Assembly (NCBI RefSeq): GCF_001945365.1
Contig: NZ_MSTQ01000001.1
Location: forward strand, 124,001-188,000
Reading direction: 5' to 3'
Source: Pseudomonas reinekei
GTDB taxonomy: Bacteria > Pseudomonadota > Gammaproteobacteria > Pseudomonadales > Pseudomonadaceae
DNA length: 64,000 bases
The notes beneath the pieces were generated by a model. The model saw nothing but the letters and a program-made list of their open reading frames with translations, had not been told where the DNA came from and searched no databases. This document shows positions 45,419 to 55,301 of the stretch, piece by piece. Positions within the stretch are counted from its first letter, which is position 1; every line of letters begins with the position of its first letter. Both the position numbers and the translations under genes were made by a program.

Positions 45419-47518
45419 TCACACATGGCCAAGGCGAATTAACGCATCGACCGCCGTCGTGCCATCGGCGCCGACCAACAATGGGTTTACATCGAGTTCG
45501 AGCAACTGCGCGGCGTTTTCGCAGGCGTAGTCGGCCACGGCACGGATCGCCGTCACCAGCGCGTCGAGATCCGCCGCTTCGCGACCACGGAAGCCTTGCA
45601 GCAATGCCGCGCTGCGCAGGCTCAGCAAGGCCCGGCGAATGGCCCCGTCGGTGGTCGGCAGCAACAGGCTGCGACTGTCCTTGAGCAGTTCCACCAGAAT
45701 GCCGCCAGCGCCAATCACCAACGCCAGGCCAAAATCGTTCTCGCGTTTGATGCCAACGATCAGTTCGGCCAGCGGCGCTTTGGCCATGGGCTCCAGTAGC
45801 AGTTGATCGAAGGCCACGCCCGGCGCATACGCGGCGATGCTGGCGCGCATGGTCTCCAGTGCAGTGCTTAATGCGGCGCTGTCCTTGAGGTTCAGCGCCA
45901 CGGCGCCGGCCTCGGTTTTGTGCGGCAATTGGGCGCTGACCGCTTTGAGCACCAGCGGGTAGCCCAGCACTTCGGCGTCCTTCAAGGCATTGGCCGGGGT
46001 GCTGAGAACGCCGTTTGGCGTTGGCAGACCAAACGCTCTTAACGCCTGTTTGGAATCCCATTCATTGAGCAACTCACCCTCGCCGTTCAGTGCTTGCGGA
46101 CACAGCGGCAGCAACGCCGACTCACCCCGCGCCAACAACGCCTGGCGATTGCGCGGGTAACCGGCGATTCGACCCCACGCGGCCAAACCATCCTCGACGC
46201 CTTGCAACGCCGGGACGCCTTGGGCATGCAGCCGCTCACGGGCGTGGGCTGGCAGTAATTCAGGGAACGCCGATGTGACAAAACCGCTCTTGCCATGACG
46301 CTTCAATGCGGCGCAATACAGCTCAAGCAGCAGGTCGCACTCCTTGCGCTCGCCGGTGAACTCGGCGGGATAATCGAGCACCAGCATCGCCGCGTCGGCT
46401 GGCGTGCGCAGGGCGCTGTCGAGCATGCGATTCAACGCCTCGCCATCGCCCCAGATCGCGGTGGTGAAGTCCAGCGGGTTGACCAGGTTAGCGTAACCGG
46501 GCAACACCTGCGCCAGTTCACCCACCTGCCCGTCATCGAGTGTGGGCAAGCCCAGGTCATTGCGTTCGGCGTAGTCGGCAATCAGCCCGGCATCGCCACC
46601 GGAACAGGCCAGCGCGATCAGGCTGTTGCCCGCCGGCAGATTGCCGCAGGCGGCGGCTTTCAGGGTTTCGACAAAACTCACAGGGCCACTGACGCGAATC
46701 ACGCCCAGGCGCTCAAACAGCGCGTCGTACAGCGCATCGGAACCGGACAGCGAACTGGTGTGACTCAAGGCCAGTTCGGCGCCGATCTGCGACACACCGG
46801 TTTTCAAGGCGATGATCGGAATGCCCTTCTCCAGGGCCTTGTGCGCGGCGCGGGCGAACCCCGGGACGTTCTTCAATCCTTCGAGGTGCAGGCCGATGGC
46901 GGTGACGCGCGGCTCGTCGAGCAGCACATCCATCAATTCAGCCACGCCCAGTTGCGCCTGATTACCGACCGACGCCATATAGGCCACCGGCAGCGAACGG
47001 TCGCTCATCGACAGGTTGTAAGCGAAATTGCCGCTCTGGGTCAGCACTGCCACGCCCTTCTCCACCGTTTTACCGCCATGGGCCACCGGCCACAGCGCGG
47101 CGCTGTGCAGGTAGTCGAGCAAGCCGTAGCAGTTGGGGCCGAGCAACGCCATGTCGCCGGCGGCTTCAAGCAGTTGTTGTTGCAGCGCCTGGCCCTCGGT
47201 GCCGGTTTCGGCGAACCCCGAGGCATAGCAGATCGCGCCGCCGGCACCGATGGCGGCCAGTTCGGCGACGCAGGTCAGGGTCAAATCACGGTTGGTGGCG
47301 ATGAACACCGCGTCCGGCCCGCAGGGCAAATCGGCAATGCTGCGCACGCAGGGCACGTCTTCAAGGCTGTCGTGCTGCGGGTTGACCAGCCACATTTGCC
47401 CTTGGTAGCCACCTTCGGCGCAACGCTTGAGGGCGCGCGCCATGCTGCGGCCGCCGACAAACGCCACGTGTTGTGGCGCGAGCAGGCGCTGGAGGTTGTC
47501 GCGAATGGTTTGGGACAT
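45419..47518 (-). CDS. ADP-forming acyl-CoA ligase (acetate-CoA ligase family)
   Basis: This 699-residue protein joins the alpha and beta parts of NDP-forming acyl-CoA synthetases. The CoA-binding Rossmann domain has HVAFVGGRSMARALKRCAEGG; the succinyl-CoA ligase-like middle has a candidate phosphohistidine in ALSHTSSLSGSDALYDA; the C-terminal ATP-grasp domain has VLKAVSAQLPHKTEAGAVALNL and GIKRENDFGLALVIGAGGILVEL. A homologous gene, PA4978, follows aruI in P. aeruginosa. It could activate 4-guanidinobutyrate or its product. Confidence 0.88.
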   Translation of the reverse strand: MSQTIRDNLQRLLAPQHVAFVGGRSMARALKRCAEGGYQGQMWLVNPQHDSLEDVPCVRSIADLPCGPDAVFIATNRDLTLTCVAELAAIGAGGAICYASGFAETGTEGQALQQQLLEAAGDMALLGPNCYGLLDYLHSAALWPVAHGGKTVEKGVAVLTQSGNFAYNLSMSDRSLPVAYMASVGNQAQLGVAELMDVLLDEPRVTAIGLHLEGLKNVPGFARAAHKALEKGIPIIALKTGVSQIGAELALSHTSSLSGSDALYDALFERLGVIRVSGPVSFVETLKAAACGNLPAGNSLIALACSGGDAGLIADYAERNDLGLPTLDDGQVGELAQVLPGYANLVNPLDFTTAIWGDGEALNRMLDSALRTPADAAMLVLDYPAEFTGERKECDLLLELYCAALKRHGKSGFVTSAFPELLPAHARERLHAQGVPALQGVEDGLAAWGRIAGYPRNRQALLARGESALLPLCPQALNGEGELLNEWDSKQALRAFGLPTPNGVLSTPANALKDAEVLGYPLVLKAVSAQLPHKTEAGAVALNLKDSAALSTALETMRASIAAYAPGVAFDQLLLEPMAKAPLAELIVGIKRENDFGLALVIGAGGILVELLKDSRSLLLPTTDGAIRRALLSLRSAALLQGFRGREAADLDALVTAIRAVADYACENAAQLLELDVNPLLVGADGTTAVDALIRLGHV

Positions 47519-47536
47519 GACAATTCTCCAGGCCGA

Positions 47537-48697
47537 TCAGCGCAGCAGTGGCCGCAACAGCTCGCGGGAAATGATGTGGCGCTGGATTTCCGAAGTGCCT
47601 TCCCAGACTCGCTCGATCCGCGCGTTACGCCAAATGCGCTCCACCGGACTTTCATCCATCAGGCCCATGCCGCCAAAGATCTGCACGGCTTCATCCGCCG
47701 CACGTCCGAGCACTTCACTGGCGAACAACTTGGCCATGCCGGCCTCGCCGTCGGTCATGGTGCCCTGGTCCATTTTCCACGCGGTGTGCAGGGTCAGCAG
47801 TTCCGCGGCGCGGATCTGAGTCGCCATGTCCGCCAATTTGAACGACACGCCCTGGAAGTGACCGATGGCCTGACCAAACTGCTTGCGGTCGGCCGCCCAT
47901 TGCAGCGAGCAATCCAGTGCACGCTGGGCCTGCCCGACACAGTTGGCCGCGACCATCACCCGTCCGGCAGTCAGCCAGGCGTTGGCGACCTCCCAGCCTT
48001 TGCCAACTTCGCCCAGCACTTTGCTGGCCGGAACGCGGCAGTCGTCGAAGAACATTTCGAAGGTGTGGTAACCACGGTTGCTCACGCATTTCGGGCCACG
48101 GCGGATGGTCATGCCAGGGGTGTTGCGGTCGACCAGGAACGAGGTCACGGCGTTGCGCTTCTTGCCGTTTTGTTCGTAGGTGTCGGTCACCGCGAAGACG
48201 ATGGCGAAATCAGCGTGGCCGGCGTGGCTGATGAAGTGCTTGCTGCCGTTGAGAATGAAGTCGTCGCCTTCACGCACGGCGCGGGTCTTGATCGCATTGG
48301 CGTCGGAGCCGGCACCCGGTTCGGTCAAGGCGAAGCAGTCGATTTTCTCGCCCTGGATGCACGGCAGCAGGTAGTCGTTGATCTGGTCGCCTTTGCAGGC
48401 CATGAGGATTTTCGAAGGCCGGGCGACGAACACGTGCAGTGCCCATGACACCTTCGACAATTCACGCTCGATCAGCGCCTGGGACAGGTAATCCAGCCCG
48501 CCGCCACCGACGTCTTCAGGCATGTTGAAAGCATAGAAACCAGCGGCAATCGCCTTGCCGCGAATCTGCGCCGCCAGCTCCGGGGACACCTCATCGGCGC
48601 GTTCAACTTGCTCTTCATAGGGCAGCAGTTCCTTCTCGACGAAGCTGCGTACCGAGTCCACCAACATTTCTTGTTCTTGGGTCAGTTGGAAATTCAT
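47537..48697 (-). CDS. Acyl-CoA dehydrogenase
   Basis: This 386-residue FAD enzyme has the family signature CFALTEPGAGSDANAIKTRA, HFISHAGHADFAIVFAVT and a C-terminal FGGMGLMDESPVERIWRNARIERVWEGTSEIQRHIISREL. The catalytic base is expected as Glu in VWEGTSE. It would introduce a 2,3-double bond in an acyl-CoA. Located in the aru set as PA4979 is in P. aeruginosa, it fits between the acyl-CoA ligase and the enoyl-CoA hydratase. Confidence 0.93.
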   Translation of the reverse strand: MNFQLTQEQEMLVDSVRSFVEKELLPYEEQVERADEVSPELAAQIRGKAIAAGFYAFNMPEDVGGGGLDYLSQALIERELSKVSWALHVFVARPSKILMACKGDQINDYLLPCIQGEKIDCFALTEPGAGSDANAIKTRAVREGDDFILNGSKHFISHAGHADFAIVFAVTDTYEQNGKKRNAVTSFLVDRNTPGMTIRRGPKCVSNRGYHTFEMFFDDCRVPASKVLGEVGKGWEVANAWLTAGRVMVAANCVGQAQRALDCSLQWAADRKQFGQAIGHFQGVSFKLADMATQIRAAELLTLHTAWKMDQGTMTDGEAGMAKLFASEVLGRAADEAVQIFGGMGLMDESPVERIWRNARIERVWEGTSEIQRHIISRELLRPLLR

Positions 48698-48739
48698 GCG
48701 GCTACCTGTTGTTCGTGTGCTGATACGTGGATGCGGGGC

Positions 48740-49531
48740 TTAGCGACCCATGAAGCGTGCCGGGCGTTTTTCCATGGCGGCGCGCAGGGCTTCGCTGCCG
48801 TCTGCGCTGCGACCGCAGAGCAACCCGGCGGCAAGTTCGGCTTGCAGCTGTTGGGCGAGCGTGCGTTCGGCGCCCTCGCGCATGAGTTTTTTGGTTTGGG
48901 CGAAGGCGAAAGTCGGCCCGACAGCCAGGCGCGCAGCCAATTCGCTGGCGACGGTCAGCAGTTGATCATCGGCGCAGACTTCGCCGACCAGACCCGTGGC
49001 CAGCGCACGGTCGGCGCCCCACAATTCATCGAGGAACAGCAGACGTTTGGCTTGTTCGCTGCCGATCAGCCGTGGCAAGTGCCAACTGGCGCCGGCGTCC
49101 GGCGAGTAGGCCATGCTGGTGTAGCCGGCCTTGAATCGCGCCGATTGCCCGGCGATGCGCAGGTCGCAGCACAAGGTCAAATCCATCCCGGCGCCAACGG
49201 CAGTGCCGTTGATGGCGGCGATGGTCGGTTTTTCCAGACTGTGAAGACGGGTCATCAAGGCGTGGGCGGTTTCGGTCCAGCCGTAGGTTTCCAGCGCGCC
49301 GCGGGCTTCGGCGTCGGCCCACTCGTCGAGGTCAGCGCCGGCGCAAAAACTGCGACCGCTGCCGGTCAACACCACCACGCGTACCGCTGGGTCGGCGTTG
49401 AAGCTGTCGAGCAACCCATGCAGGTTGTTCAGGGTCGGGATGTCCAGCGCGTTGCGCTGAGCGGCGCGATTGAGCGTAATCCTGGCAACGCCTGCTTCGA
49501 CCTGACTGAGCAGCGAATCATGAGTAGTCAT
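48740..49531 (-). CDS. Enoyl-CoA hydratase/isomerase family protein
   Basis: This 263-residue crotonase-fold protein starts at ATG 49531 (GAGGATTCGC upstream). Oxyanion-hole elements are SFCAGADLDEWADAEARG and INGTAVGAGMDLTLCCDLRIAG. The expected glutamates of typical hydratases are partly replaced (for example GASWHLPRLIG), so the exact reaction could be hydration, isomerisation or hydrolysis. It is the first gene of the minus-strand catabolic set after the REPIN. Confidence 0.9.
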   Translation of the reverse strand: MTTHDSLLSQVEAGVARITLNRAAQRNALDIPTLNNLHGLLDSFNADPAVRVVVLTGSGRSFCAGADLDEWADAEARGALETYGWTETAHALMTRLHSLEKPTIAAINGTAVGAGMDLTLCCDLRIAGQSARFKAGYTSMAYSPDAGASWHLPRLIGSEQAKRLLFLDELWGADRALATGLVGEVCADDQLLTVASELAARLAVGPTFAFAQTKKLMREGAERTLAQQLQAELAAGLLCGRSADGSEALRAAMEKRPARFMGR

Positions 49532-49740
49532 GCGAATCCTCGAATTATTGTGATGGGTCTGAGGTGATGCGACTTGAGGCCATACTAAACGAGTGTTCAG
49601 CAAGGCGGCAATCGGGGAAGAATTGAGCTGTAACAGCCTCGTAAAATGTTTAACGCATTGGTTTTATTCAATTATTTCTCGGCCACCCCGATAAGGGCGG
49701 CGTCGCTGTTACAACTTCGAACAACTCACGACTAAAAACA

Positions 49741-49834
49741 CTGTGGGAACGAACCTGCTTGCGCTGTCGGTACCCCCTTCAACATGACTGTTGACTGATA
49801 GACCGCTATCGCGAGCAGGCTCGCTCCCACAGGG
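49741..49834. repeat. REPIN between permease and catabolic genes
   Basis: GTGGGAACGAACCTGCTTGC (49743-49762) and the inverted GCGAGCAGGCTCGCTCCCAC (49811-49830) flank about 50 bases. It lies directly downstream of the amino acid permease stop. The remaining gap 49532-49740 is AT-rich and probably carries the promoter of the catabolic operon. Confidence 0.8.
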
Positions 49835-49854
49835 GCTGCGCTTGATTTAGAGAG

Positions 49855-51267
49855 TCAGGACGTTGGCAGGCTTGGTGCCAACACGCCCTGGCGCTTGCGA
49901 TGAACCAGGAAGTACGCGCCATAGCACAGCGCGATGAACCCGAAGCCCCAATACAGCGATGGACGCTGGGTTTCATCCAGGGCCAGGAACACGAACAGCG
50001 AGCAGCACAAGGTGATGCACATCAGCGGCAATACCGGGAACCACGGTGCACGGTATTTCAGGTCGCTGAGTTTGTTGCCGTCACGCAGCCAGGCTTTGCG
50101 GAACTTGTACTGTGCCAGCGCGATGACAATCCAGGTTACGGTGCCGGACATGCCGCTGACCGCCATCAGCACCATGAACAAGGTGTCGGCCGCGACGAAA
50201 CTGGTCATCAACGACACCAGGGCAAAGCACAACGTGATGCTCAATGCACGCAGCGGCACGCCACGCTTGCTCAGCGGCGACAGGCTCTTGGGCGCCATGC
50301 CGGTTTTCGACATCGCCCACAGAATGCGCGTCGAGGCATACAGGCCGGAGTTGCCCACCGACAGAATGGCGGTGAGGATCACGAAGTTCATCAAGTCAGC
50401 CGCGTATGGAATGCCAACCATATCGAACACCTGCACAAACGGGCTTTCCATCAACCCCGCCTGCTGCCATGGCACGATGGCCGACAGCACGATGATCGCC
50501 AGCACATAGAAAATCAGCACGCGGAACACCACGTTGCGCACGGCACGCGGGATGCTCTTTTCCGGCTGATCGGTTTCGCCGGCCGCCACGCCCATGATCT
50601 CGCAACCCTGAAAGGCGTAGACCACAGTCATCATCACTGCGAACACCGCCGACAACCCATTGGGGAACAACGAATCGCCAATCAGATTGCTCGCCATCGG
50701 CGCGGGCGCGCCGCTGCTCAGCGGTATCGCGCCAAAGATCACCAACACGCCAACCACAATAAAACCAAGAATCGCCGCGACCTTGATCCCGGAAAACCAG
50801 TATTCCGCCTCACCGAATGCGCGGGTCGCCATCGCGTTGATGCCGAACAACACCACCACGAACAGCGCTGACCAATACCAAATTGGCACTTCAGGAAACC
50901 AACGGGTCATCAGCATGCCGGCGGCGGTGAATTCCAGGCCAACGGTGGTCGCCCAGCTCATCCAGTAGACCCAGCCGATCATGAAGCCGGTGGCCGGCCC
51001 GATGTACTGGGTGGCATGGGTTTGAAACGAGCCCGACACCGGCATCTGTACCGACAGTTCACCGAGGCAGACCATCACCAGATACATCAGGAAACCTGCG
51101 ACCAGGTACGCCAGAATCGCCCCCACCGGGCCACCCTGATTGATGATTACACCGGAGCCCATGAACAGCCCGGTGCCAATCACCCCGCCCAGGGACAGCA
51201 TGAAAATGTGCCGGCTTTTCAGGGCCCGGGTCAGTTGGATGCCTTTGCGATCAGTATTTTCGTTCAT
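49855..51267 (-). CDS. Amino acid permease (APC family)
   Basis: This 470-residue inner-membrane amino acid transporter has about twelve helices. The N-terminal family motif is ALKSRHIFMLSLGGVIGTGLFMGSG, followed by GGPVGAILAYLVAGFLMYLVM and VYAFQGCEIMGVAAGETDQPEKSIPRA. An orthologous permease gene, PA4981, lies at the same place in P. aeruginosa. Arginine is the likely substrate from context. Confidence 0.9.
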   Translation of the reverse strand: MNENTDRKGIQLTRALKSRHIFMLSLGGVIGTGLFMGSGVIINQGGPVGAILAYLVAGFLMYLVMVCLGELSVQMPVSGSFQTHATQYIGPATGFMIGWVYWMSWATTVGLEFTAAGMLMTRWFPEVPIWYWSALFVVVLFGINAMATRAFGEAEYWFSGIKVAAILGFIVVGVLVIFGAIPLSSGAPAPMASNLIGDSLFPNGLSAVFAVMMTVVYAFQGCEIMGVAAGETDQPEKSIPRAVRNVVFRVLIFYVLAIIVLSAIVPWQQAGLMESPFVQVFDMVGIPYAADLMNFVILTAILSVGNSGLYASTRILWAMSKTGMAPKSLSPLSKRGVPLRALSITLCFALVSLMTSFVAADTLFMVLMAVSGMSGTVTWIVIALAQYKFRKAWLRDGNKLSDLKYRAPWFPVLPLMCITLCCSLFVFLALDETQRPSLYWGFGFIALCYGAYFLVHRKRQGVLAPSLPTS

Positions 51268-51428
51268 GTCTGCACCTCAGCAGTCGGTGAGGTGCGCAGT
51301 GCATGACAGGACGTCAGGGCACGGGGAGGAATCAGCTTTACGGCAATTCATTATTATTATCTCCAATAAGCTTCGAAGACCGCGCTGCGGCGGTTGCGTC
51401 GATTATTGGAAAGCCATGTAAGGTCGGG

Positions 51429-51476
51429 TTGTACGTAAAGATCGAAGTTGTGCAAAGTCGTAACAAATTTGTACGT
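51429..51476. promoter_or_regulatory. Repeats upstream of the amino acid permease, possible AruR sites
   Basis: TTGTACGT occurs twice, 40 bases apart (51429-51436 and 51469-51476), with a related GTTGTGCA between. OmpR-type regulators such as AruR bind tandem repeats, and the position upstream of the permease start (51267) is suitable. ACAACTTCGA (minus strand, near 51441-51451) recurs on the plus strand near 49711 upstream of the hydratase gene. This is pattern evidence only. Confidence 0.3.
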
Positions 51477-53737
51477 CAGCTGTGCAACAGCTGTTCGAGC
51501 GTGTTCAACGAACGTTGGCATTGCCCGTCTATCCTTGGTGCAAGCAAGCGGACCGCCGCCTCGTCGTTGCTCCGTGCCGCGTCTTCCAGCCATCTCAGCT
51601 CATTGGCCAATGCACGAAAGCCCAGCGAATCGCAGCTGCCGGCCAGTCGGTGCGCCAGATGCGCGACTTCGGTGCCGTCATCGGCGCCCATGGCTTCGCG
51701 CAACGCCTGACGATGCTGCAGGATCGAATCGCGCAGCACGGCCAGCAGCCCCTGCACTTTCTGCTCGCCCAGCAAGGTGCGATGGGTTTGCAGCAGCGGC
51801 CAGTCCATGGCGCTGTCTTCCGGCATTGGCTCGGGCGTCAGTGGCTGTTCACTCAAGGCTTTACGCAGCTGGTCCAGTTTCAGCGGTTTGGCGAGCACGC
51901 CGTCCATGCCGGCATCCAGATACCCGCGCACCAGCGCCGGCTGCACGCTGGCGGTCAGGGCAAAAATACGTGCGGTTCGGTTCGGCCCCTCGAGGCTACG
52001 CAGTCGTTTGCACAATGCCACACCGCTCATGCCCGGCAGATGCACGTCCAGCAGAATCAGATCGAAGGCCTGCGCGGCGCATTGCAGCAGCGCCTGTTCG
52101 CTTTCTTCGGCCAGCCAGACCCGATGGCCATCCCGTTGCAGCAAACCGCTGACCACCTCGCGATTGAGCGCCACGTCCTCAACCACCAGAATATCCAGCG
52201 CTGGCCCCGGCACATCCATCGGCAGCTGAGCCGTCGCACCGACGGCAGGTTGCAGCGTCAGCTCAAACCAGAAACAACTGCCCCGATCGACTTCGCTGGC
52301 AACGCCGATGCTCCCGCCCATCTGCTCGACCAGGTGTTTGCAGATCGCCAGTCCCAGCCCGGTGCCGCCAAAACGCTGCGCCACTTCATCGCTGGCCTGA
52401 GTGAAACGCTCGAAAATCTTTGCCTGCATGGACGGCGCGATGCCGATGCCGTTATCGGTGACGCTCAACCGCAACTGATCTGCGCGACTGCCTCCCGCCT
52501 GCGTGAGCAACGCGACGTCGACACTGACCTCACCGTTTTCGGTGAACTTGATCGCGTTGGCCAGCAGATTGCTCAAGACCTGGCGCAAAAACTGTTCGGC
52601 GCCGTGGTAACGCTCAGCCACCCGCTGATCGACTCGACAGTGCAGCACTGTGTCATTGGCCAGCGCCTTCGGTTCCAGCAAGGTCAGCACTTCTTCGAGC
52701 AATTGGCGCAGCGAGAAATCCACCGGCTCGGGCAGGCTTGCGCCCTCCTCCAGCTTGGCGAAGAACAGCACTTCATCGAGGATGGTCAGCAAGCCTTCGC
52801 CGGCCTTGTGCAACGCATCGAGCCGTTTGCCGTCGCGCTCGTCGAGACGCGCGTCGCGCAACAGCTCAGCCATGCCGAGAATGCCGTTGAGTGGTGTGCG
52901 CAACTCATGGCTCATGGTCGCCAGGAACCGTGACTTGGCGAGGTTGGCCGCTTCGGCTTCGTCCTTGGCGCGCATCAGGCTGGCGGTCCGCCGTTCGACC
53001 CTTTTCAACAACTCGTCGCGGTTGTCCTGCAAAGCCAGCCGATCGGTTTCGCGGCGTTCGATGTCACTGAGGATCGCCCGACGCATGTCGTCGAGGGCGT
53101 TGGCGACCGTGTCGATTTCGTCTTCGTTGGCGCTGCGGCTCTTGCCCAGGCGCAGGGGCTCCTGCCACTGTCCGGCCGCAATGCGCCGGGCAAATTCGGC
53201 CATGACCTGCAAGTGGCGGGTCACCAGGCGATAAAACAAGCCAGACAACGCCACCGCCAGGCCACACAGGAACGCGCCCATCCACAACAGGCTGGTCAAG
53301 CCACTGGCATACAGACGCTGATACACCGCCCCCAGATCGGTGCTGACTTCCAGCTCGCCAAGTTGGCGCAACGGCCCGGACGGAGGCTGGTAATCCAGCA
53401 CAAAACGCTCGACCCGCAGCGGCCCGACCGGTTGCGGATTGCCCTGCACCAGATTGAAATCGCTGCTGATCAGATGCACCCGGGCGACGTCAGAGAAATC
53501 CACCAGCCCGCGCAATTGCACGTTCAACTGTTCCTGGTTGAGATCCCACAAACTGCGCTCCAGACTCGCCAGATACCCGGCGCGGATCAGCTCCATGCGT
53601 GAATCGATCTCGCGCATTTCCCGGCGGTACTCGATGTAGAGCTGCACGCTGCTGGCGAGTACGGTGAAGCACAGGCTGAACAAAAGAATGAATAGCAGCA
53701 GACGCCGCAACAAGCCACCGGATCGGCCGCGGATCAT
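51476..53737 (-). CDS. aruS: Hybrid sensor histidine kinase of the arginine transaminase pathway
   Basis: This 753-residue inner-membrane kinase has helix 1 ([23 protein letters not shown]), a periplasmic domain of about 120 residues, helix 2 ([20 protein letters not shown]), HAMP and a coiled coil. HisKA ([18 protein letters not shown]), HATPase ([25 protein letters not shown]), a receiver ([14 protein letters not shown], phospho-Asp in ILLDVHLPG) and a C-terminal Hpt ([15 protein letters not shown]) follow. The phosphorelay would end on AruR. Its start overlaps the binding-protein gene by 4 bases. The AruRS pair induces aruH and aruI in response to arginine in P. aeruginosa. Confidence 0.88.
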   Translation of the reverse strand: MIRGRSGGLLRRLLLFILLFSLCFTVLASSVQLYIEYRREMREIDSRMELIRAGYLASLERSLWDLNQEQLNVQLRGLVDFSDVARVHLISSDFNLVQGNPQPVGPLRVERFVLDYQPPSGPLRQLGELEVSTDLGAVYQRLYASGLTSLLWMGAFLCGLAVALSGLFYRLVTRHLQVMAEFARRIAAGQWQEPLRLGKSRSANEDEIDTVANALDDMRRAILSDIERRETDRLALQDNRDELLKRVERRTASLMRAKDEAEAANLAKSRFLATMSHELRTPLNGILGMAELLRDARLDERDGKRLDALHKAGEGLLTILDEVLFFAKLEEGASLPEPVDFSLRQLLEEVLTLLEPKALANDTVLHCRVDQRVAERYHGAEQFLRQVLSNLLANAIKFTENGEVSVDVALLTQAGGSRADQLRLSVTDNGIGIAPSMQAKIFERFTQASDEVAQRFGGTGLGLAICKHLVEQMGGSIGVASEVDRGSCFWFELTLQPAVGATAQLPMDVPGPALDILVVEDVALNREVVSGLLQRDGHRVWLAEESEQALLQCAAQAFDLILLDVHLPGMSGVALCKRLRSLEGPNRTARIFALTASVQPALVRGYLDAGMDGVLAKPLKLDQLRKALSEQPLTPEPMPEDSAMDWPLLQTHRTLLGEQKVQGLLAVLRDSILQHRQALREAMGADDGTEVAHLAHRLAGSCDSLGFRALANELRWLEDAARSNDEAAVRLLAPRIDGQCQRSLNTLEQLLHS

Positions 53738-54513
53738 GGGCTGTTCGCCGGTAAATTGATCATGTCGCGGTAGGTCACTTCGCTCTCGTTAAGCAGACGC
53801 TCGATGTCACCGGCATTGACCATGCGCTGCAGTTGCGCATCGATATCCGGCATGCGTTCAGCCAGGGGTGAGCGACGGGAAACAGCGACCCGCAGGTAGT
53901 CAACGCTGAGGGCGGTGGGCAACGCCACAATGTCTTGCGCGCCGGCGAGGTTTTCGACGTAAAGCTGGCCGGTACGGCGTTCCTGGGTGATGAAGTCGAT
54001 GCGCCCGCGAATCAGCTTGCCGAAGTTCTGGCGGCTATCGGAGACCCATTCGATGTTGTTGTTTTGCGCGACCATGCGATCGAACTCCACGCCGTAGCTT
54101 TCACCGAACAGCAGGCCGCCACGGTAACGGGCCAGGTCTTGCACCCGTTCGAACTTCACCGGGTGTTGGCGATTGATGAACAGTGCCACTTCTTCACGCA
54201 GCACCGGGACTTTGGAAAACAGCAGGCTTTGTTCGCGTTGCGCGGTGCTGTAGGCCAGGACCACGTCGACCCGGCCTTCGGCGGCATCGAGCAGGCAGCG
54301 TTTCCAGTTGCCGAGCACCACGACTTCAACTTGGTAGCCGAGCTGGCCGAACAGGTTTTTCACCACACTCGGTGCCAGGCCACGCACTTGTTTCCCGTCG
54401 CTCCAGGAAATCGGTGGGTACACCGGATAATCGCAATAGCGGATCTTTTCCGCTGCCTGGGCGGTGCCCGCCAGCAGCATCAGCAGCCAGAGCAGCCGCC
54501 TCAGTGTCATCAC
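53734..54513 (-). CDS. Periplasmic solute-binding (SBP_bac_3-like) protein, sensory partner
   Basis: This 259-residue protein has a signal peptide ([19 protein letters not shown]) and a type II periplasmic binding fold beginning [22 protein letters not shown]. It also has [32 protein letters not shown]. It is sandwiched between aruR and aruS with 4-base overlaps on both sides and has no permease genes, which points to a sensing rather than transport role. It probably binds arginine or a related compound and signals to AruS. Confidence 0.82.
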   Translation of the reverse strand: MMTLRRLLWLLMLLAGTAQAAEKIRYCDYPVYPPISWSDGKQVRGLAPSVVKNLFGQLGYQVEVVVLGNWKRCLLDAAEGRVDVVLAYSTAQREQSLLFSKVPVLREEVALFINRQHPVKFERVQDLARYRGGLLFGESYGVEFDRMVAQNNNIEWVSDSRQNFGKLIRGRIDFITQERRTGQLYVENLAGAQDIVALPTALSVDYLRVAVSRRSPLAERMPDIDAQLQRMVNAGDIERLLNESEVTYRDMINLPANSP

Positions 54514-55226
54514 GCCGCCAGGCTGGCGGTAAACAGATAACCGGCGCCGTGAATGGTGATGATCAACTGTGGCTCGGCCGGATCGTCATGCAACTTGCGG
54601 CGCAAACGACCGACCAGCACGTCGATGGAGCGATCGTTGGGCACCCATTCGCGGTTGCGGATCTGATCCATCAACTGATCGCGACTGAGGGTGTGGCCGC
54701 TATTGCGCAGGAACACGCTGAGCAACTGATACTCGCCGTGGGTCAGCAGGGTTTCACTGCCGGACGGATCGATCAGCCGACGACGGTCGGTGTCCAGCGC
54801 CCAATCGGCGAACTGTTTGACGGGTTTGGCAACGATGGCAACCGGTGGCGGGATCTGCGCATGGCGAACCCGGCGAATCAGGTTTTTCGCCCGGGACACC
54901 AACTCGCGCGGATTGAGCGGCTTGATCACGTAGTCATCGGCACCGCATTCGAGGCCGACGATGCGGTCGACTTCATCATTGCGGCCGGTGATCAGGATGA
55001 TGCCCACTTCCGAACGCACCCGCAGCTCGCGGGTCAGGGTCAGGCCGTCCTTGCCCGGTAAGCGGATATCGAGCATGACCAGGTCGACGGCCTGGCTGGC
55101 CAGGAAGGCTTCAGCCAGTTCCGCCGTGGCGGCGCTATGCACCTCATAGCCTTCCTGGGACAGGTAGGCATGCAACAGTTCGCGAATCAGCGGATCGTCA
55201 TCGACGACCAGTACCCGAGGTGTCAT
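54510..55226 (-). CDS. aruR: OmpR-family response regulator of the arginine transaminase pathway
   Basis: This 238-residue regulator has a receiver domain (VLVVDDDPLIRELL, phospho-Asp in LVMLDIRLPGKDG, Lys in DYVIKPLNPRELVSRAKNL). The winged-helix DNA-binding domain has LLTHGEYQLLSVFLRNSGHTLSRDQLMDQI and SIDVLVGRLRRKL. It is the first gene of the three-gene sensory operon and overlaps the binding-protein gene. The name follows context and P. aeruginosa PA4983. Confidence 0.9.
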   Translation of the reverse strand: MTPRVLVVDDDPLIRELLHAYLSQEGYEVHSAATAELAEAFLASQAVDLVMLDIRLPGKDGLTLTRELRVRSEVGIILITGRNDEVDRIVGLECGADDYVIKPLNPRELVSRAKNLIRRVRHAQIPPPVAIVAKPVKQFADWALDTDRRRLIDPSGSETLLTHGEYQLLSVFLRNSGHTLSRDQLMDQIRNREWVPNDRSIDVLVGRLRRKLHDDPAEPQLIITIHGAGYLFTASLAA

Positions 55227-55301
55227 TGCTGGTGTCCTGCTTGTTTCTTATTAGAGGGGTGTTGCATCAACGCCAGAGAGTAGCCACTGCTGAACGGGTG
55301 A

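Noticed and set aside
46295..48448. Plus-strand open frame of 717 codons opposite the acyl-CoA ligase and dehydrogenase genes
   Set aside because: Shadow of two real genes; it crosses their junction and has no recognisable domain.
53935..54540. Plus-strand frame opposite the sensory binding-protein gene
   Set aside because: Antisense shadow of a gene with a clear signal peptide and coupled neighbours.
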